64,000 nucleotides of DNA from Poseidonibacter lekithochrous (GTDB lineage: Bacteria > Campylobacterota > Campylobacteria > Campylobacterales > Arcobacteraceae). Within the stretch, counting starts at the first letter, position 1; the number at the start of each line of letters is the position of its first letter. The translations under genes and the position numbers were made by a program. The DNA lies in the NCBI RefSeq assembly GCF_013283835.1, contig NZ_CP054052.1:62001-126000 (forward strand). The letters are read 5' to 3'. Shown here piece by piece: positions 18,052 through 26,877 of the stretch. Below the pieces are notes generated by a model. It was not told where the DNA came from and made no database searches. It saw only the letters and a list, made by a program, of their open reading frames with translations.

Positions 18052-19404
18052 ATGGCTGAAATTAAAAAAATATTAATTGCTAATAGAGGAGAGATAGTTC
18101 AAAGAGCTATTCGAACTATTAGAGAGATGGGTAAAAAGTCAGTTGCTGTTTATAGTGCTGGTGATAAAAATGCGTCTTATTTAAAACATGCTGATGAAGC
18201 TGTATGTATTGGTGGAGTTAAATCTGCTGATTCTTACTTAAATATTCCTGCACTAATTACAGCTGCAGAAATGACAGGTTGTGATGCAATTTTCCCAGGG
18301 TATGGTTTTCTTTCTGAAAATCAAGATTTTGTAGAAATTTGTAGACTACACAATATTAAATTTATCGGACCTTCTGTAGAAGTTATGGAAAAAATGGCTG
18401 ATAAATCTAAAGCTAAAGATGAGATGATCAAAGCTGGTGTTCCTGTAGTACCAGGTTCAGATGGTGCTGTTCACACTTTAGAAGAAGGTAGAAAAGTAGC
18501 TAAAGAAATTGGTTATCCAATTATGGCTAAAGCATCTGCTGGTGGTGGTGGAAGAGGAATGAGACTTGTTAATGAAGAAAAAGATTTCGATCAATTATTC
18601 ATGGCAGCCTCTTCTGAAGCATTAGCTGCATTCGGTGATGGTACAATGTACTTAGAGAGATTTATTAATAACCCTAGACATATTGAAGTTCAGGTTATTG
18701 GAGATTCTCATGGTAATGCTATTCACATTGGTGAGAGAGATTGTTCATTACAAAGAAGACACCAAAAAGTTATCGAAGAATCACCTGCAATTTTATTAAA
18801 TGACGAAACAAGAGCTCATTTACATAATGTTGCAGTTCAAGCTACTAAATACTTAAAGTATGAAGGTGCAGGAACTTTTGAATTCTTAGCAGATGATAAA
18901 CAAAACATTTACTTTATGGAAATGAATACAAGACTTCAAGTTGAGCATCCAGTTTCTGAGATGGTATCAGGACTTGATATTGTTGAATGGATGATTAAAG
19001 TAGCTGAAGGTGAAGAATTACCTAAACAAGAGAAGATTAAATTTAGAGGTCATGCTATTGAAGTAAGAATCACAGCAGAAGATCCAAATTCATTCTTACC
19101 AAGCCCAGGTAAAGTAACACAATGGATGGTTCCAGGTGGTAGAAATGTAAGAGTTGACTCTCATTTATACGCTGGTTATGTTGTACCTCCATACTACGAT
19201 TCAATGGTTGGAAAACTTATTGTTTGGGGTAGAGATAGAAATAAAGCTATTAATATTATGAAAAGAGCTCTTAATGAGTTTGAAGTAGATGGTATTAGAA
19301 CTACAATTCCTTTCCACCAAAAAATGATGGAAAATGAAGACTTCATTTCAAATAACTACGATACAAAATACTTAGAAAACTACAAAAGTCTAGACGACTT
19401 ATAA
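18052..19404 (+). CDS. accC: Biotin carboxylase of acetyl-CoA carboxylase
   Basis: The 450-residue protein is full length for AccC. It starts KKILIANRGEIVQRAIRT and has the ATP-grasp glycine loop (KASAGGGGRGMR), GERDCSLQRRHQK, the catalytic MEMNTRLQVEHPVSE, and a C-terminal domain with EDPNSFLPSPGK. It carboxylates the biotin on AccB using ATP and bicarbonate. The operon ends in a strong hairpin immediately after the stop codon. Confidence 0.97.
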   Translation: MAEIKKILIANRGEIVQRAIRTIREMGKKSVAVYSAGDKNASYLKHADEAVCIGGVKSADSYLNIPALITAAEMTGCDAIFPGYGFLSENQDFVEICRLHNIKFIGPSVEVMEKMADKSKAKDEMIKAGVPVVPGSDGAVHTLEEGRKVAKEIGYPIMAKASAGGGGRGMRLVNEEKDFDQLFMAASSEALAAFGDGTMYLERFINNPRHIEVQVIGDSHGNAIHIGERDCSLQRRHQKVIEESPAILLNDETRAHLHNVAVQATKYLKYEGAGTFEFLADDKQNIYFMEMNTRLQVEHPVSEMVSGLDIVEWMIKVAEGEELPKQEKIKFRGHAIEVRITAEDPNSFLPSPGKVTQWMVPGGRNVRVDSHLYAGYVVPPYYDSMVGKLIVWGRDRNKAINIMKRALNEFEVDGIRTTIPFHQKMMENEDFISNNYDTKYLENYKSLDDL

Positions 19405-19405
19405 G

Positions 19406-19428
19406 AATAGGAGAAAAATTCTCCTATT
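19406..19428 (+). terminator. Terminator after accBC
   Basis: A perfect 10-bp stem (AATAGGAGAA with TTCTCCTATT) has a 3-nt AAA loop and starts one base after the accC stop codon. The downstream T run is weak, but the stem is compact and well placed. Confidence 0.75.
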
Positions 19429-19457
19429 TCTAAAGCTTAAATTAATATAAAATTAGC

Positions 19458-19463
19458 TATAAT
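19458..19463 (+). promoter_or_regulatory. Predicted promoter of the DEAD-box helicase gene
   Basis: GCTATAATCCGC contains a consensus TATAAT 29 nt after the accBC terminator. The surrounding bases closely match the -10 region before rpmE (GCTATAATCCCGC). Transcription from here would give a leader of about 180 nt. Confidence 0.65.
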
Positions 19464-19469
19464 CCGCAA

Positions 19470-19647
19470 AATTGTACACATTTTATATACCTATTATACT
19501 TTGACTAGCTCAAAGATTTATTTTTTATAAACTAACCTACTTGCAAGAAAAGATTGCGCATTAGTCATATATGTTTATGTTAAATTTATATGAAGACACT
19601 ATATATAATCCTGTGTATTATTTTACAAAATTTTACTAAGGTAACGA
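19470..19647 (+). other. Long structured 5' leader of the helicase gene
   Basis: Between the predicted start of transcription and the helicase ATG lie about 178 noncoding nucleotides. A 6-bp hairpin (CTTTGA 19499-19504 / TCAAAG 19510-19515) is followed by a T-rich run, like a weak attenuator. A second fold pairs ACTAA (19531) with TTAGT (19561) and GCAA (19543) with TTGC (19554). Long regulated leaders are known for cold-induced DEAD-box helicase mRNAs in other bacteria; regulation here is inferred. Confidence 0.4.
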
Positions 19648-21240
19648 ATGACATTTAACGAATTTAATTTAAAAGATCCATTACAAAAGGCAATTGACCA
19701 AGCTGGGTTCAAAGAACCAAGTCCAATTCAAGAACAAGCAATTCCTGTAGTTTTAGCAGGTAAAGATATGGTTGGACAAGCGCATACTGGTACAGGTAAA
19801 ACTGCAGCCTTTGGTTTACCAATTATTAACCAAATGAAATGTAATGGTTCTGTTGAAGCAGTAGTTATTGTTCCTACAAGAGAACTTGCAATGCAAGTAT
19901 CTGATGAGTTATTTAGATTTGGTAAGTTTTTAGATATTAACACAGCGACTGTATATGGTGGACAATCATATTCAAGACAATTAAAGCATATTGAAAATGC
20001 TGGTATTATCGTTGCAACTCCAGGAAGATTCTTGGACTTATTAAGAGGTGGAAAAATTAAAATTGACCCTTCTTATGTTGTATTAGATGAAGCAGATGAA
20101 ATGTTAGATATGGGATTCTTAGATGATATCAAAGAAATCTTCACATTTATGCCATCAGAGAGACAAACATTATTATTCTCTGCAACTATGCCTCAAGCTA
20201 TTAAAAACTTAGCGAAAAATATTTTAAATGAGCCAGAGTTTATTACTTTAACTCAAAAAAATATTACAAACTCAAAAATCAAACAAACTTATTATGTTGT
20301 AGATGAGCACGAGAGAGATGACGCGTTAATCAGATTATACGATTTCAAGAACCCTGAAAAATCAATTATTTTCTGTAGAACAAAAAAAGAAGTAGATAGA
20401 TTATCAACTTTCTTAATATCTCAAGGATATATGGCTAAAGGTCTTCATGGTGACATGGAGCAAAGACAAAGAGAAGAAGCTATTAGAGCATTCAAATCTT
20501 CTAAATTAGAAATCTTAATTGCTACAGATGTTGCAGCAAGAGGATTAGATGTAAGTGATGTAACTCACGTATTTAACTACCATTTACCATTTGATTCTGA
20601 GTCTTATGTACACAGAATTGGTAGAACAGGTAGAGCAGGAAGAGAAGGTACAGCAGTATCTATTGTAACTCCTCACGAATTTAGAATGTTATCTAAAATC
20701 GAAAAAACTGTAGGTTCTAAACTTGAAGGTAAACAAGTACCTAATATTGATTCAGTTAAAGAGAAAAAAGTAACTGATTTAAAAGACAAAATTAAAGAAC
20801 AAGATGTTAAAGATTACGCTTTAGCTATCGTTGAAGACTTAAAAGAAGACTTTGATATTTCTACAATTGCATTCAAATTAGCATCAATGGTTGCATCTTC
20901 TACTTACGTAAAAGGTAATAACTACATTGGTAAATCTGAAAGTGACATCGAAAGACTAATCGAAAACCTTAAAAGAGGTGGTGGTGACGACAGACGAGGT
21001 GGAAACAGAGGCCGAGGTGGATACAGAGGTGGAAACAGAGGCGGTGGATCTAGAGGTGGTTCTAGAGACGGCGGTTCAAGAGGTGGATACAGAGGTGGAA
21101 ACAGAGACGGTGGATCTAGAGGTGGTTCTAGAGATGGCGGTTCAAGAGACGGTGGTTCAAGAGGTGGTTCTAGAGATTCTAGAGGTGGTTCAAGAGACGG
21201 CGGTTCAAGAGGCGGAAACAGAAATAGAAGTAGAGATTAA
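19648..21240 (+). CDS. DEAD-box ATP-dependent RNA helicase with RGG-rich tail
   Basis: The 530-residue protein has the full helicase core: Q motif (FKEPSPIQEQAIP), AHTGTGKTAAF, PTRELA, the DEAD box in VLDEADEMLD, SAT, and HRIGRTGRAGREG. After the core (about residue 365) there is a short linker domain. The last 80 residues are a low-complexity Arg-Gly-Gly/Ser tail with repeated GGSRGG and GGSRDGG units. Such tails bind RNA nonspecifically. The protein probably remodels structured RNA in ribosome assembly or mRNA decay (DeaD/CsdA/RhlE group). The repeated coding DNA (20970-21230) creates an open +1-shifted frame that is not a gene. Confidence 0.94.
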   Translation: MTFNEFNLKDPLQKAIDQAGFKEPSPIQEQAIPVVLAGKDMVGQAHTGTGKTAAFGLPIINQMKCNGSVEAVVIVPTRELAMQVSDELFRFGKFLDINTATVYGGQSYSRQLKHIENAGIIVATPGRFLDLLRGGKIKIDPSYVVLDEADEMLDMGFLDDIKEIFTFMPSERQTLLFSATMPQAIKNLAKNILNEPEFITLTQKNITNSKIKQTYYVVDEHERDDALIRLYDFKNPEKSIIFCRTKKEVDRLSTFLISQGYMAKGLHGDMEQRQREEAIRAFKSSKLEILIATDVAARGLDVSDVTHVFNYHLPFDSESYVHRIGRTGRAGREGTAVSIVTPHEFRMLSKIEKTVGSKLEGKQVPNIDSVKEKKVTDLKDKIKEQDVKDYALAIVEDLKEDFDISTIAFKLASMVASSTYVKGNNYIGKSESDIERLIENLKRGGGDDRRGGNRGRGGYRGGNRGGGSRGGSRDGGSRGGYRGGNRDGGSRGGSRDGGSRDGGSRGGSRDSRGGSRDGGSRGGNRNRSRD

Positions 21241-21251
21241 TCTCTACTTCT
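21226..21251 (+). terminator. Terminator overlapping the helicase stop codon
   Basis: AGAAGTAGAGATT and AATCTCTACTTCT form a 26-nt perfect palindrome, effectively an 11-bp stem with a TTAA loop. The stop codon lies inside it. It sits between convergent genes and could serve both strands. Confidence 0.7.
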
Positions 21252-21259
21252 TACCCCTT

Positions 21260-21472
21260 TTATTTATAATACTTTTTCAAAGCTTTCTTTGCTTTTTTAT
21301 AAGCAGCTTTAGTATCCCTTCCAAATCCCCTAAATACTCCATCTTTATTAAAAAATTCAACCATATCTAGCTTTTTACGTGTTTTAACTTTTACTACTCT
21401 AAATATGTCAAACTCTTTTTGTATCTTCTCAATATTTGGAAGATCATTCTTTGATAGTATTTGAACTTTCAT
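21260..21472 (-). CDS. Small basic protein of unknown function
   Basis: The 70-residue protein is Lys/Arg-rich, especially at its end (KAAYKKAKKALKKYYK), with alternating hydrophobic residues in the first half. I do not recognise the family. It is accepted as a gene because of an AAGGAGAG ribosome site 6 nt before the ATG, convergent placement against a terminator, and normal codon use. The high positive charge suggests nucleic-acid or ribosome contact, but nothing more can be shown. Confidence 0.6.
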   Translation of the reverse strand: MKVQILSKNDLPNIEKIQKEFDIFRVVKVKTRKKLDMVEFFNKDGVFRGFGRDTKAAYKKAKKALKKYYK

Positions 21473-21491
21473 GATTCTCTCCTTTTTTAGT

Positions 21492-21621
21492 TTTCTCTAT
21501 AAATTATAGATATAATATATAAAAAAAATCTTTTTGTCAAATTTTATTAATTTTGATGAATAATAAATAGTTAATAAAATTAACAAATTTAGAAATTTAG
21601 AAAGAATATTTTATAGAGAAA
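21492..21621. repeat. 12-bp inverted repeat between divergent promoters
   Basis: TTTCTCTATAAA (21492-21503) and its exact reverse complement TTTATAGAGAAA (21610-21621) lie 106 bp apart in the 268-nt gap between the small basic protein gene and the phosphate transporter gene. Each arm sits near one of the two divergent genes. It could be a pair of operator sites or two related promoter elements. The rest of the gap is AT-rich with no open frame. Confidence 0.45.
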
Positions 21622-21740
21622 TCAAATAAATTAACTATTTTAGTTATAAATAGCTTAAGCTTAATTAAAGGTTTAGTAAGGAATTTTCCATTACAATTCT
21701 AAAATATTTAAATTACAAAATGGTTACATAAAGGGTTACT

Positions 21741-23321
21741 TTGGATATCAAAACGTTTGAAACATTAGATAAAGCTGCTGGAAAAACGCTTCCAGGTTTT
21801 GCTAAGTTGTCACTGGCATTACTATTTATGGTAGTAGTATTTTTATGGTCTTATACATCACATGGAAATGTGCCAAATAATACATTCCTAATTATTGGTG
21901 CAGTATTTGGTGCATATATGGCAATGAACATTGGAGCAAATGATGTTGCTAATAATGTAGGTCCTGCTGTTGGATCGAAAGCTCTTACTTTAACGGCAGC
22001 TATTGTTATTGCAGTTATCTTTGAAGCTATGGGTGCATTTGTTGCTGGTGGTGATGTTGTTAAAACAATCAAAAAAGGAATTATTGATCCTGCTTTAATT
22101 TCTGACCCTCAAGTATTCATTTGGGCTATGACAGCTGCTTTATTATCAGCAGCATTATGGCTTAACTTCGCAACTTCTATTGGAGCTCCGGTATCTACGA
22201 CTCACTCTATTGTTGGTGGTGTAATGGGTGCAGGTATTGCAGCCGCTGGTTTTGCTATTGTTTCATGGGGAACTATGGGTAAAATTGCTGCATCATGGGT
22301 AATTTCACCTGTCTTAGGTGGTGTTATTGCTGCTGCCTTCCTCTATTTTATTAAAACCAAGATTGTTTATAAAAAAGATATGATAAGTTCTGCAACTAAA
22401 ATAGTGCCATATTTAATTGCAGTTATGACTTGGGCATTCTCAACTTACTTAATTTTAAAAGGTATTAAAAAACTTATTAAGTTAGACTTCTTTACAGCTG
22501 CTGGATTAGGATTACTAATTGCAATTGGAGCTTTCTTATTAGTTAGACCACTTATTGCAAAAGTTGCTATGAAATTAGAAAACTCTAGAGTTTCTGTAAA
22601 TACATTATTTACTATTCCATTAATTTTTGCTGCTGCATTACTTTCTTTTGCTCACGGTGCAAATGATGTTGCAAATGCAATTGGACCATTAGCTGCTATT
22701 AATGATGCGGTAATGAGTTCTGAGATTTCTTCAAAAGTTGATATTCCTTTCTGGGTAATGGCAGTTGGTGCTGTTGGTATTGCTATTGGACTTGCATTAT
22801 ATGGACCAAAACTTATCAAAACTGTAGGTTCTGAAATTACAGAGCTTGATCAAATGAGAGCCTTCTCTATTGCAATGGCAGCAGCTATTACAGTTATTAT
22901 TGCTTCTCAATTAGGATTACCTGTATCTTCTACTCATATTGCAGTTGGTGGGGTATTTGGAGTTGGATTCTTAAGAGAGTACTTAGATTCAAATGAAACT
23001 AGATTCTTACAACAATTAAGAAAAAAATTCAAAAAACATAAAAAAGAGTTAGATTCTATGACTAAAGAGCTTGATGAATTAGAAGCACTTGAAAAGAAAT
23101 CTAAATCTAACTACGTTAGAATTGTTGAACTTTACAAAGGTATTGAAGAGAAACAAGAAGTAGTTAAACAAGAGAAAAAAGACGTTAAAGAAGCAAAAAG
23201 TGTTAAGTATGTAAAAAGAGATGCTGTTAAGAAAATTATTGCAGCATGGGTTATTACAGTACCAGCAGCAGCAATGTTATCAGCTGCAATCTTCTTTATG
23301 ATTAAAGGAATTATGAGTTAA
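21741..23321 (+). CDS. Inorganic phosphate transporter, PiT family
   Basis: The 526-residue membrane protein has both PHO4 repeat signatures, GANDVANNVGPAVGSKA (about residue 66) and GANDVANAIGPLAAI (about residue 308), plus about ten hydrophobic helices. It also has a charged, coiled-coil-like cytoplasmic segment near residues 420-495 before the last helix. It should import phosphate (or metal-phosphate) with protons or sodium. The start is TTG 21741, following AAAGGG; no in-frame ATG or GTG gives a better N-terminus. Expression may be under the inverted repeat upstream. Confidence 0.92.
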   Translation: MDIKTFETLDKAAGKTLPGFAKLSLALLFMVVVFLWSYTSHGNVPNNTFLIIGAVFGAYMAMNIGANDVANNVGPAVGSKALTLTAAIVIAVIFEAMGAFVAGGDVVKTIKKGIIDPALISDPQVFIWAMTAALLSAALWLNFATSIGAPVSTTHSIVGGVMGAGIAAAGFAIVSWGTMGKIAASWVISPVLGGVIAAAFLYFIKTKIVYKKDMISSATKIVPYLIAVMTWAFSTYLILKGIKKLIKLDFFTAAGLGLLIAIGAFLLVRPLIAKVAMKLENSRVSVNTLFTIPLIFAAALLSFAHGANDVANAIGPLAAINDAVMSSEISSKVDIPFWVMAVGAVGIAIGLALYGPKLIKTVGSEITELDQMRAFSIAMAAAITVIIASQLGLPVSSTHIAVGGVFGVGFLREYLDSNETRFLQQLRKKFKKHKKELDSMTKELDELEALEKKSKSNYVRIVELYKGIEEKQEVVKQEKKDVKEAKSVKYVKRDAVKKIIAAWVITVPAAAMLSAAIFFMIKGIMS

Positions 23322-23337
23322 GTAGAACTATCTACTT
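23320..23337 (+). terminator. Small hairpin between convergent genes
   Basis: AAGTAGA and TCTACTT form a 7-bp stem with an ACTA loop, overlapping the transporter stop codon and the last two bases of the convergent regulator gene. It is short and lacks a long T run, so it is a weak terminator at best. Confidence 0.5.
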
Positions 23338-23728
23338 ATCTTGTAAGTTCAAAAGCATCACCGATGCTTTTTATTAAATCTTTTATTTGAGTAGGTTTTC
23401 TCAAATAGAAGGTAAATAAATCTGCAATATCTTCTAGAATATGATCCTCTTGGGAATAAGCTGAAATAGCAATAATTGGAATATCTCTTTCTACATTACT
23501 CTTAATATTTTTTGACATATCAATTCCAGAAATTTTTGGCATATTAATATCTGTTACAACAACATGAATTTCATCATTAAGTGCATTAAATTTATTTATA
23601 CCATCTTGCCCATCTATAGCTGTATGTATTTTATTAAATACAACAGAAAGTAAGGTAGCTGTTTGTTCTCTAATGAACTCATCATCTTCTACATATAAAA
23701 TGTTTATATTTTTTAAATTCTCATACAT
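23336..23728 (-). CDS. Single-domain response regulator (CheY-like receiver)
   Basis: The 130-residue protein is one receiver domain: acidic pocket in ILYVEDDEFIRE, phospho-acceptor Asp in VVVTDINMPKISG, Thr/Ser switch region IIAISAYSQ, and the Lys in YLRKPT. It lacks an output domain, so it probably works by binding another protein. The nearest kinase genes are not adjacent; a partner cannot be assigned. Confidence 0.9.
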   Translation of the reverse strand: MYENLKNINILYVEDDEFIREQTATLLSVVFNKIHTAIDGQDGINKFNALNDEIHVVVTDINMPKISGIDMSKNIKSNVERDIPIIAISAYSQEDHILEDIADLFTFYLRKPTQIKDLIKSIGDAFELTR

Positions 23729-23796
23729 TTGAAAAATATATCTAAGATTATATTACATTATGATAAAATTCCAAAAAATCTATTTAGGAATTTTAT

Positions 23797-24714
23797 ATCG
23801 AAGCACTTGTCTCAGTAGCCACAATTTATTTATTTATTATCATGGGATTTATTTTTAAAAGAGTATTTAAAAATGATGTAAATGAAAGAAGTATTGTTTT
23901 ATTAAACTTATATTTCTTACAACCTATGCTAATTTTTTGGGGTTTAACAAGAGCTCCTATAAATGATGATTTTATTCTTGCTCCTATTATTTATTATATT
24001 GCAATTTTTATAGCTTTAGTAATTGCGTATATTTACTCTCTACGGGTTTTTAGTAGGGATTACCAAGACAAATCTATCTTTATGGCTTCCTCGTTAGTAG
24101 GAAATACTGGTAATTTAGGAATTCCCCTAGGAATCGCCCTTTTTGGGGAGTCTAGCGTGCCTTATACTTCTATTTTAAATATTGCAAATATTTTCTTTAT
24201 TTATATATTTTCTGTTTATTTCTTTGCGGGAGATAAATTTAGATTTATTGATGCTTTAAAAGAGATATTTAAAATTCCTGCAATGTGGTTTGCAATTGCT
24301 GCTTTATCTTTTAATTACTTTGGATTTACTCTAAGTGCTGATTTTGATAAAGTATTTACAATGGGTGCTTATGCTGCAATTGTAATGCAATTAATCATCT
24401 TTGGAGTATTTATGTCTCAAGTAAAGATTAGAACTGCAAACTGGAAGTTATCCCTAAATATCGCTTTATTTAAACATATAGTTCTACCATCAATTGGATT
24501 ATGTGTAATTTTATACTTTGACATAGATCCTTTCGTAGGAGCTATTTTATTTTTGGAACTTATTGTTCCTTTGGCTGTGAATAATGTAAATTTATCAGCA
24601 CTATATAATTGCAAACCAATTGATACAACTTTTTCTGTATTGATTAGTTCTTTTGTATTTGTAGCTTTTATTTACGTATATATTTTAATAATTAATAAGT
24701 TTTTTGGATTGTAG
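23797..24714 (+). CDS. AEC-family transporter, apparent ATC start
   Basis: This polytopic membrane protein has about ten hydrophobic helices and AEC (auxin efflux carrier) features: NERSIVLLNLYFLQPML, SSLVGNTGNLGIPLG near the middle, and a final hydrophobic pair. The first standard start is ATG 23842, inside the first helix. The frame is open back to a TAG at 23785, and codons upstream encode the missing half of helix 1 (IEALVSVATIYLFIIM). ATC 23797 lies 7 nt after AGGA and is the best start candidate, giving 305 residues. Family members export small organic acids or similar solutes; the substrate is unknown. Confidence 0.82.
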   Translation: MEALVSVATIYLFIIMGFIFKRVFKNDVNERSIVLLNLYFLQPMLIFWGLTRAPINDDFILAPIIYYIAIFIALVIAYIYSLRVFSRDYQDKSIFMASSLVGNTGNLGIPLGIALFGESSVPYTSILNIANIFFIYIFSVYFFAGDKFRFIDALKEIFKIPAMWFAIAALSFNYFGFTLSADFDKVFTMGAYAAIVMQLIIFGVFMSQVKIRTANWKLSLNIALFKHIVLPSIGLCVILYFDIDPFVGAILFLELIVPLAVNNVNLSALYNCKPIDTTFSVLISSFVFVAFIYVYILIINKFFGL

Positions 24715-24715
24715 T

Positions 24716-26506
24716 ATGTGTGGAATAATCGGTAGTAATTTTATCTCTAGTAATTTCTCTTCTTCTTTAGAGATGTTAAATAATAGAGGTCCAGATTTTC
24801 AAAAGTCAATTAAGTTTGAGGATAAAGAGTTTGGTCATACAAGACTAGCAATAATTGATTTGGATGAAGAAGCAAATCAGCCTATGGTTTTTGATGATAT
24901 TATTTTAGTTTTTAATGGTGAGATTTATAACTATAAACAACTAATAATTGATGAAGAATTAGAGTGTAAAACTCAAAGTGATTCAGAGGTTTTAATAAGA
25001 CTTTATCAGAAGTATGGTTTTGATTTCTTAAATAAATTAAATGGTATGTTTGCTTTTTGTATTTATGATATGAAAAAAGATTTATATTTCTTTGCTAGGG
25101 ATAGATATGGTAAAAAGCCATTATTTTATTATTTTTTAGATAAAAAACTTATTTTTTCTTCTTCTATTAAATCTGTCGTTAATTTACTAGATAAAAAACC
25201 AAACTTGAATAAAGTAGCTTTATCTAAGTATATGCAGTATTTTGTCTCTTTTGGAGAAGATACTTTTTTCCAAAATGTATTTAAACTCGAAGCTGCAACG
25301 TATATGGTTTATGAGCCTAAAAAAAGTAAAGAGCTTATTCGTAAACGTTTTTATAAGATAAATACATATAAAGCTGTAAAAGATGAACATCAAGCTATTG
25401 GTGATATTGAAGAACTTTTATTTAATGCTGTTGAGTCTAGATTAGTTGGTGATGTTGAAGTAGCATCTTTATTAAGTGGAGGAATTGATAGCTCACTTAT
25501 TTCTGCTTTATATACAAAAATCTCTGGAAAAAAAATAAATACTTTTTCAGTGGGATACAATGAATATAAAAACTATTGTGAATTAGATTATGCAAAAATT
25601 ACAGCAGATCATATTGGTTCATATCATAATCCTGTAGAGATTTCTAAAAAAGATTTTATTGATAATTTTGAGGATACTATGAATGCATTAGAAGAACCCC
25701 ATGGAGATTCTGCTGCAGTGCCTTTAAATATCTTAACAAAACAGATTCATCAAAGTGGAATCAAAACAGTTCTCTCTGGAGAAGGTAGTGATGAGATTTT
25801 TTTAGGTTATGACAATTATGCTAAGTTTTTAAAGTATTATAGTTTTGAGAAAACACTAAGTGGAGATCAAAATGACTTTTTAAATGATATTATCTCTGCT
25901 TTACAGAATAATACTAAAGAGAGTGAATACCTAAGACGTATAGTTAAAAAACAAAATCTTTATAACTCTTTTGGCGAGATTTATACTGATATTCAAAAGA
26001 AAAGACTTTTTAATAAAGTTCCAACTTTCAAAAATGAGAAAGCAAAAAAAGATCCAGTTGATTGGATGAGTTATATAGACTTAAAAATTTGGCTAGGAGA
26101 GAGTTTATTATCAAAGGTTGATAGAATATCAATGAGAAACTCTTTAGAGGTTAGAACACCTTTCCTGGACTTTAATTTAGTGAATTATCTTTTCTCTGTT
26201 GATTCAAAGATAAAAGTAGGAAATACTAATAAATACTTGCTAAAACAAATAGCTCAGAAATATATTCCTGATACAATTATTAATCGAACAAAAAAAGGTT
26301 TTAATTCTCCTTTTAATGAGTGGTTAAATCAAGAGTATGGTAAATCTATTTTAGAGACAATTCTTTTTGTGAATAAGGAAACTGGATTATTTAATGAAGA
26401 GTATATAAAGCATATATATGAACTTTCTTTAAAAAGAAAATTTAAACAACATCTTTATTCTTTATATGTATTTTCATTGTGGTATAAAAAAGAGTTTCTA
26501 TCTTAA
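24716..26506 (+). CDS. asnB: Asparagine synthetase, glutamine-hydrolysing
   Basis: The start is ATG 24716 because the mature enzyme needs Cys2 as glutaminase nucleophile (MCGIIGS); the ATG at 24704 lies inside the transporter gene. The first 200 residues are the class II glutaminase domain (NNRGPD, FNGEIYNY, SDSEVL). The remainder is the ATP-pyrophosphatase synthetase domain (SLLSGGIDSSLI, SGEGSDEIFLGY, RTPFLDF). The length of 596 residues fits AsnB. Some family members amidate other substrates in surface polysaccharide clusters, but no such cluster is nearby. Confidence 0.93.
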   Translation: MCGIIGSNFISSNFSSSLEMLNNRGPDFQKSIKFEDKEFGHTRLAIIDLDEEANQPMVFDDIILVFNGEIYNYKQLIIDEELECKTQSDSEVLIRLYQKYGFDFLNKLNGMFAFCIYDMKKDLYFFARDRYGKKPLFYYFLDKKLIFSSSIKSVVNLLDKKPNLNKVALSKYMQYFVSFGEDTFFQNVFKLEAATYMVYEPKKSKELIRKRFYKINTYKAVKDEHQAIGDIEELLFNAVESRLVGDVEVASLLSGGIDSSLISALYTKISGKKINTFSVGYNEYKNYCELDYAKITADHIGSYHNPVEISKKDFIDNFEDTMNALEEPHGDSAAVPLNILTKQIHQSGIKTVLSGEGSDEIFLGYDNYAKFLKYYSFEKTLSGDQNDFLNDIISALQNNTKESEYLRRIVKKQNLYNSFGEIYTDIQKKRLFNKVPTFKNEKAKKDPVDWMSYIDLKIWLGESLLSKVDRISMRNSLEVRTPFLDFNLVNYLFSVDSKIKVGNTNKYLLKQIAQKYIPDTIINRTKKGFNSPFNEWLNQEYGKSILETILFVNKETGLFNEEYIKHIYELSLKRKFKQHLYSLYVFSLWYKKEFLS

Positions 26507-26574
26507 GAGAAAAGATTGTAAAATCCTTTTAATTTAAGAAACAATAAATATAAACAAATATTAAAGAGGACAAT

Positions 26575-26877
26575 ATGACAATATTAATACCTGTTAATGA
26601 TACAAATAGAGATGAATGTGTTATCTCTTCAATCGAAGAGAATAAATCATGGGCTTTTATCAAATTAGAAGAAGGTAAAATTGCTAGCATAGAATTTTAT
26701 AATAGAAGAGAAGAAATTACTGAATGGATTGATGCTGTTGTTGTAATTAATGAGTTAGAGTATGTTTGGCCATTTATGGATGAAGGTATTATTGCTTTAA
26801 TTGCACCAACTCAAAGAAGTATTGATGAAATTGTAGAAGCATTTCTTTTCAAAGATCTTCACGATTTCACTGTATAA
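26575..26877 (+). CDS. Small conserved protein, possibly NifX/dinitrogenase-cofactor-like fold
   Basis: This 100-residue acidic protein begins TILIPVNDTNRDECVISS, with an alternating pattern that faintly recalls the nitrogenase cofactor-binding (NifX/MTH1175-like) fold; this is weak. It has an AAAGAGGA ribosome site, and its stop codon overlaps the start of bluB (TAATG), so the two are translationally coupled. Function is not known to me; the coupling suggests it supports or accompanies the BluB reaction. Confidence 0.65.
   Translation: MTILIPVNDTNRDECVISSIEENKSWAFIKLEEGKIASIEFYNRREEITEWIDAVVVINELEYVWPFMDEGIIALIAPTQRSIDEIVEAFLFKDLHDFTV

Noticed and set aside
20978-21370. 130-residue frame of Val/Glu/Thr repeats overlapping the helicase 3' end
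   Set aside because: Shifted reading of the RGG-repeat DNA; the helicase frame has family motifs and a terminator at its stop.
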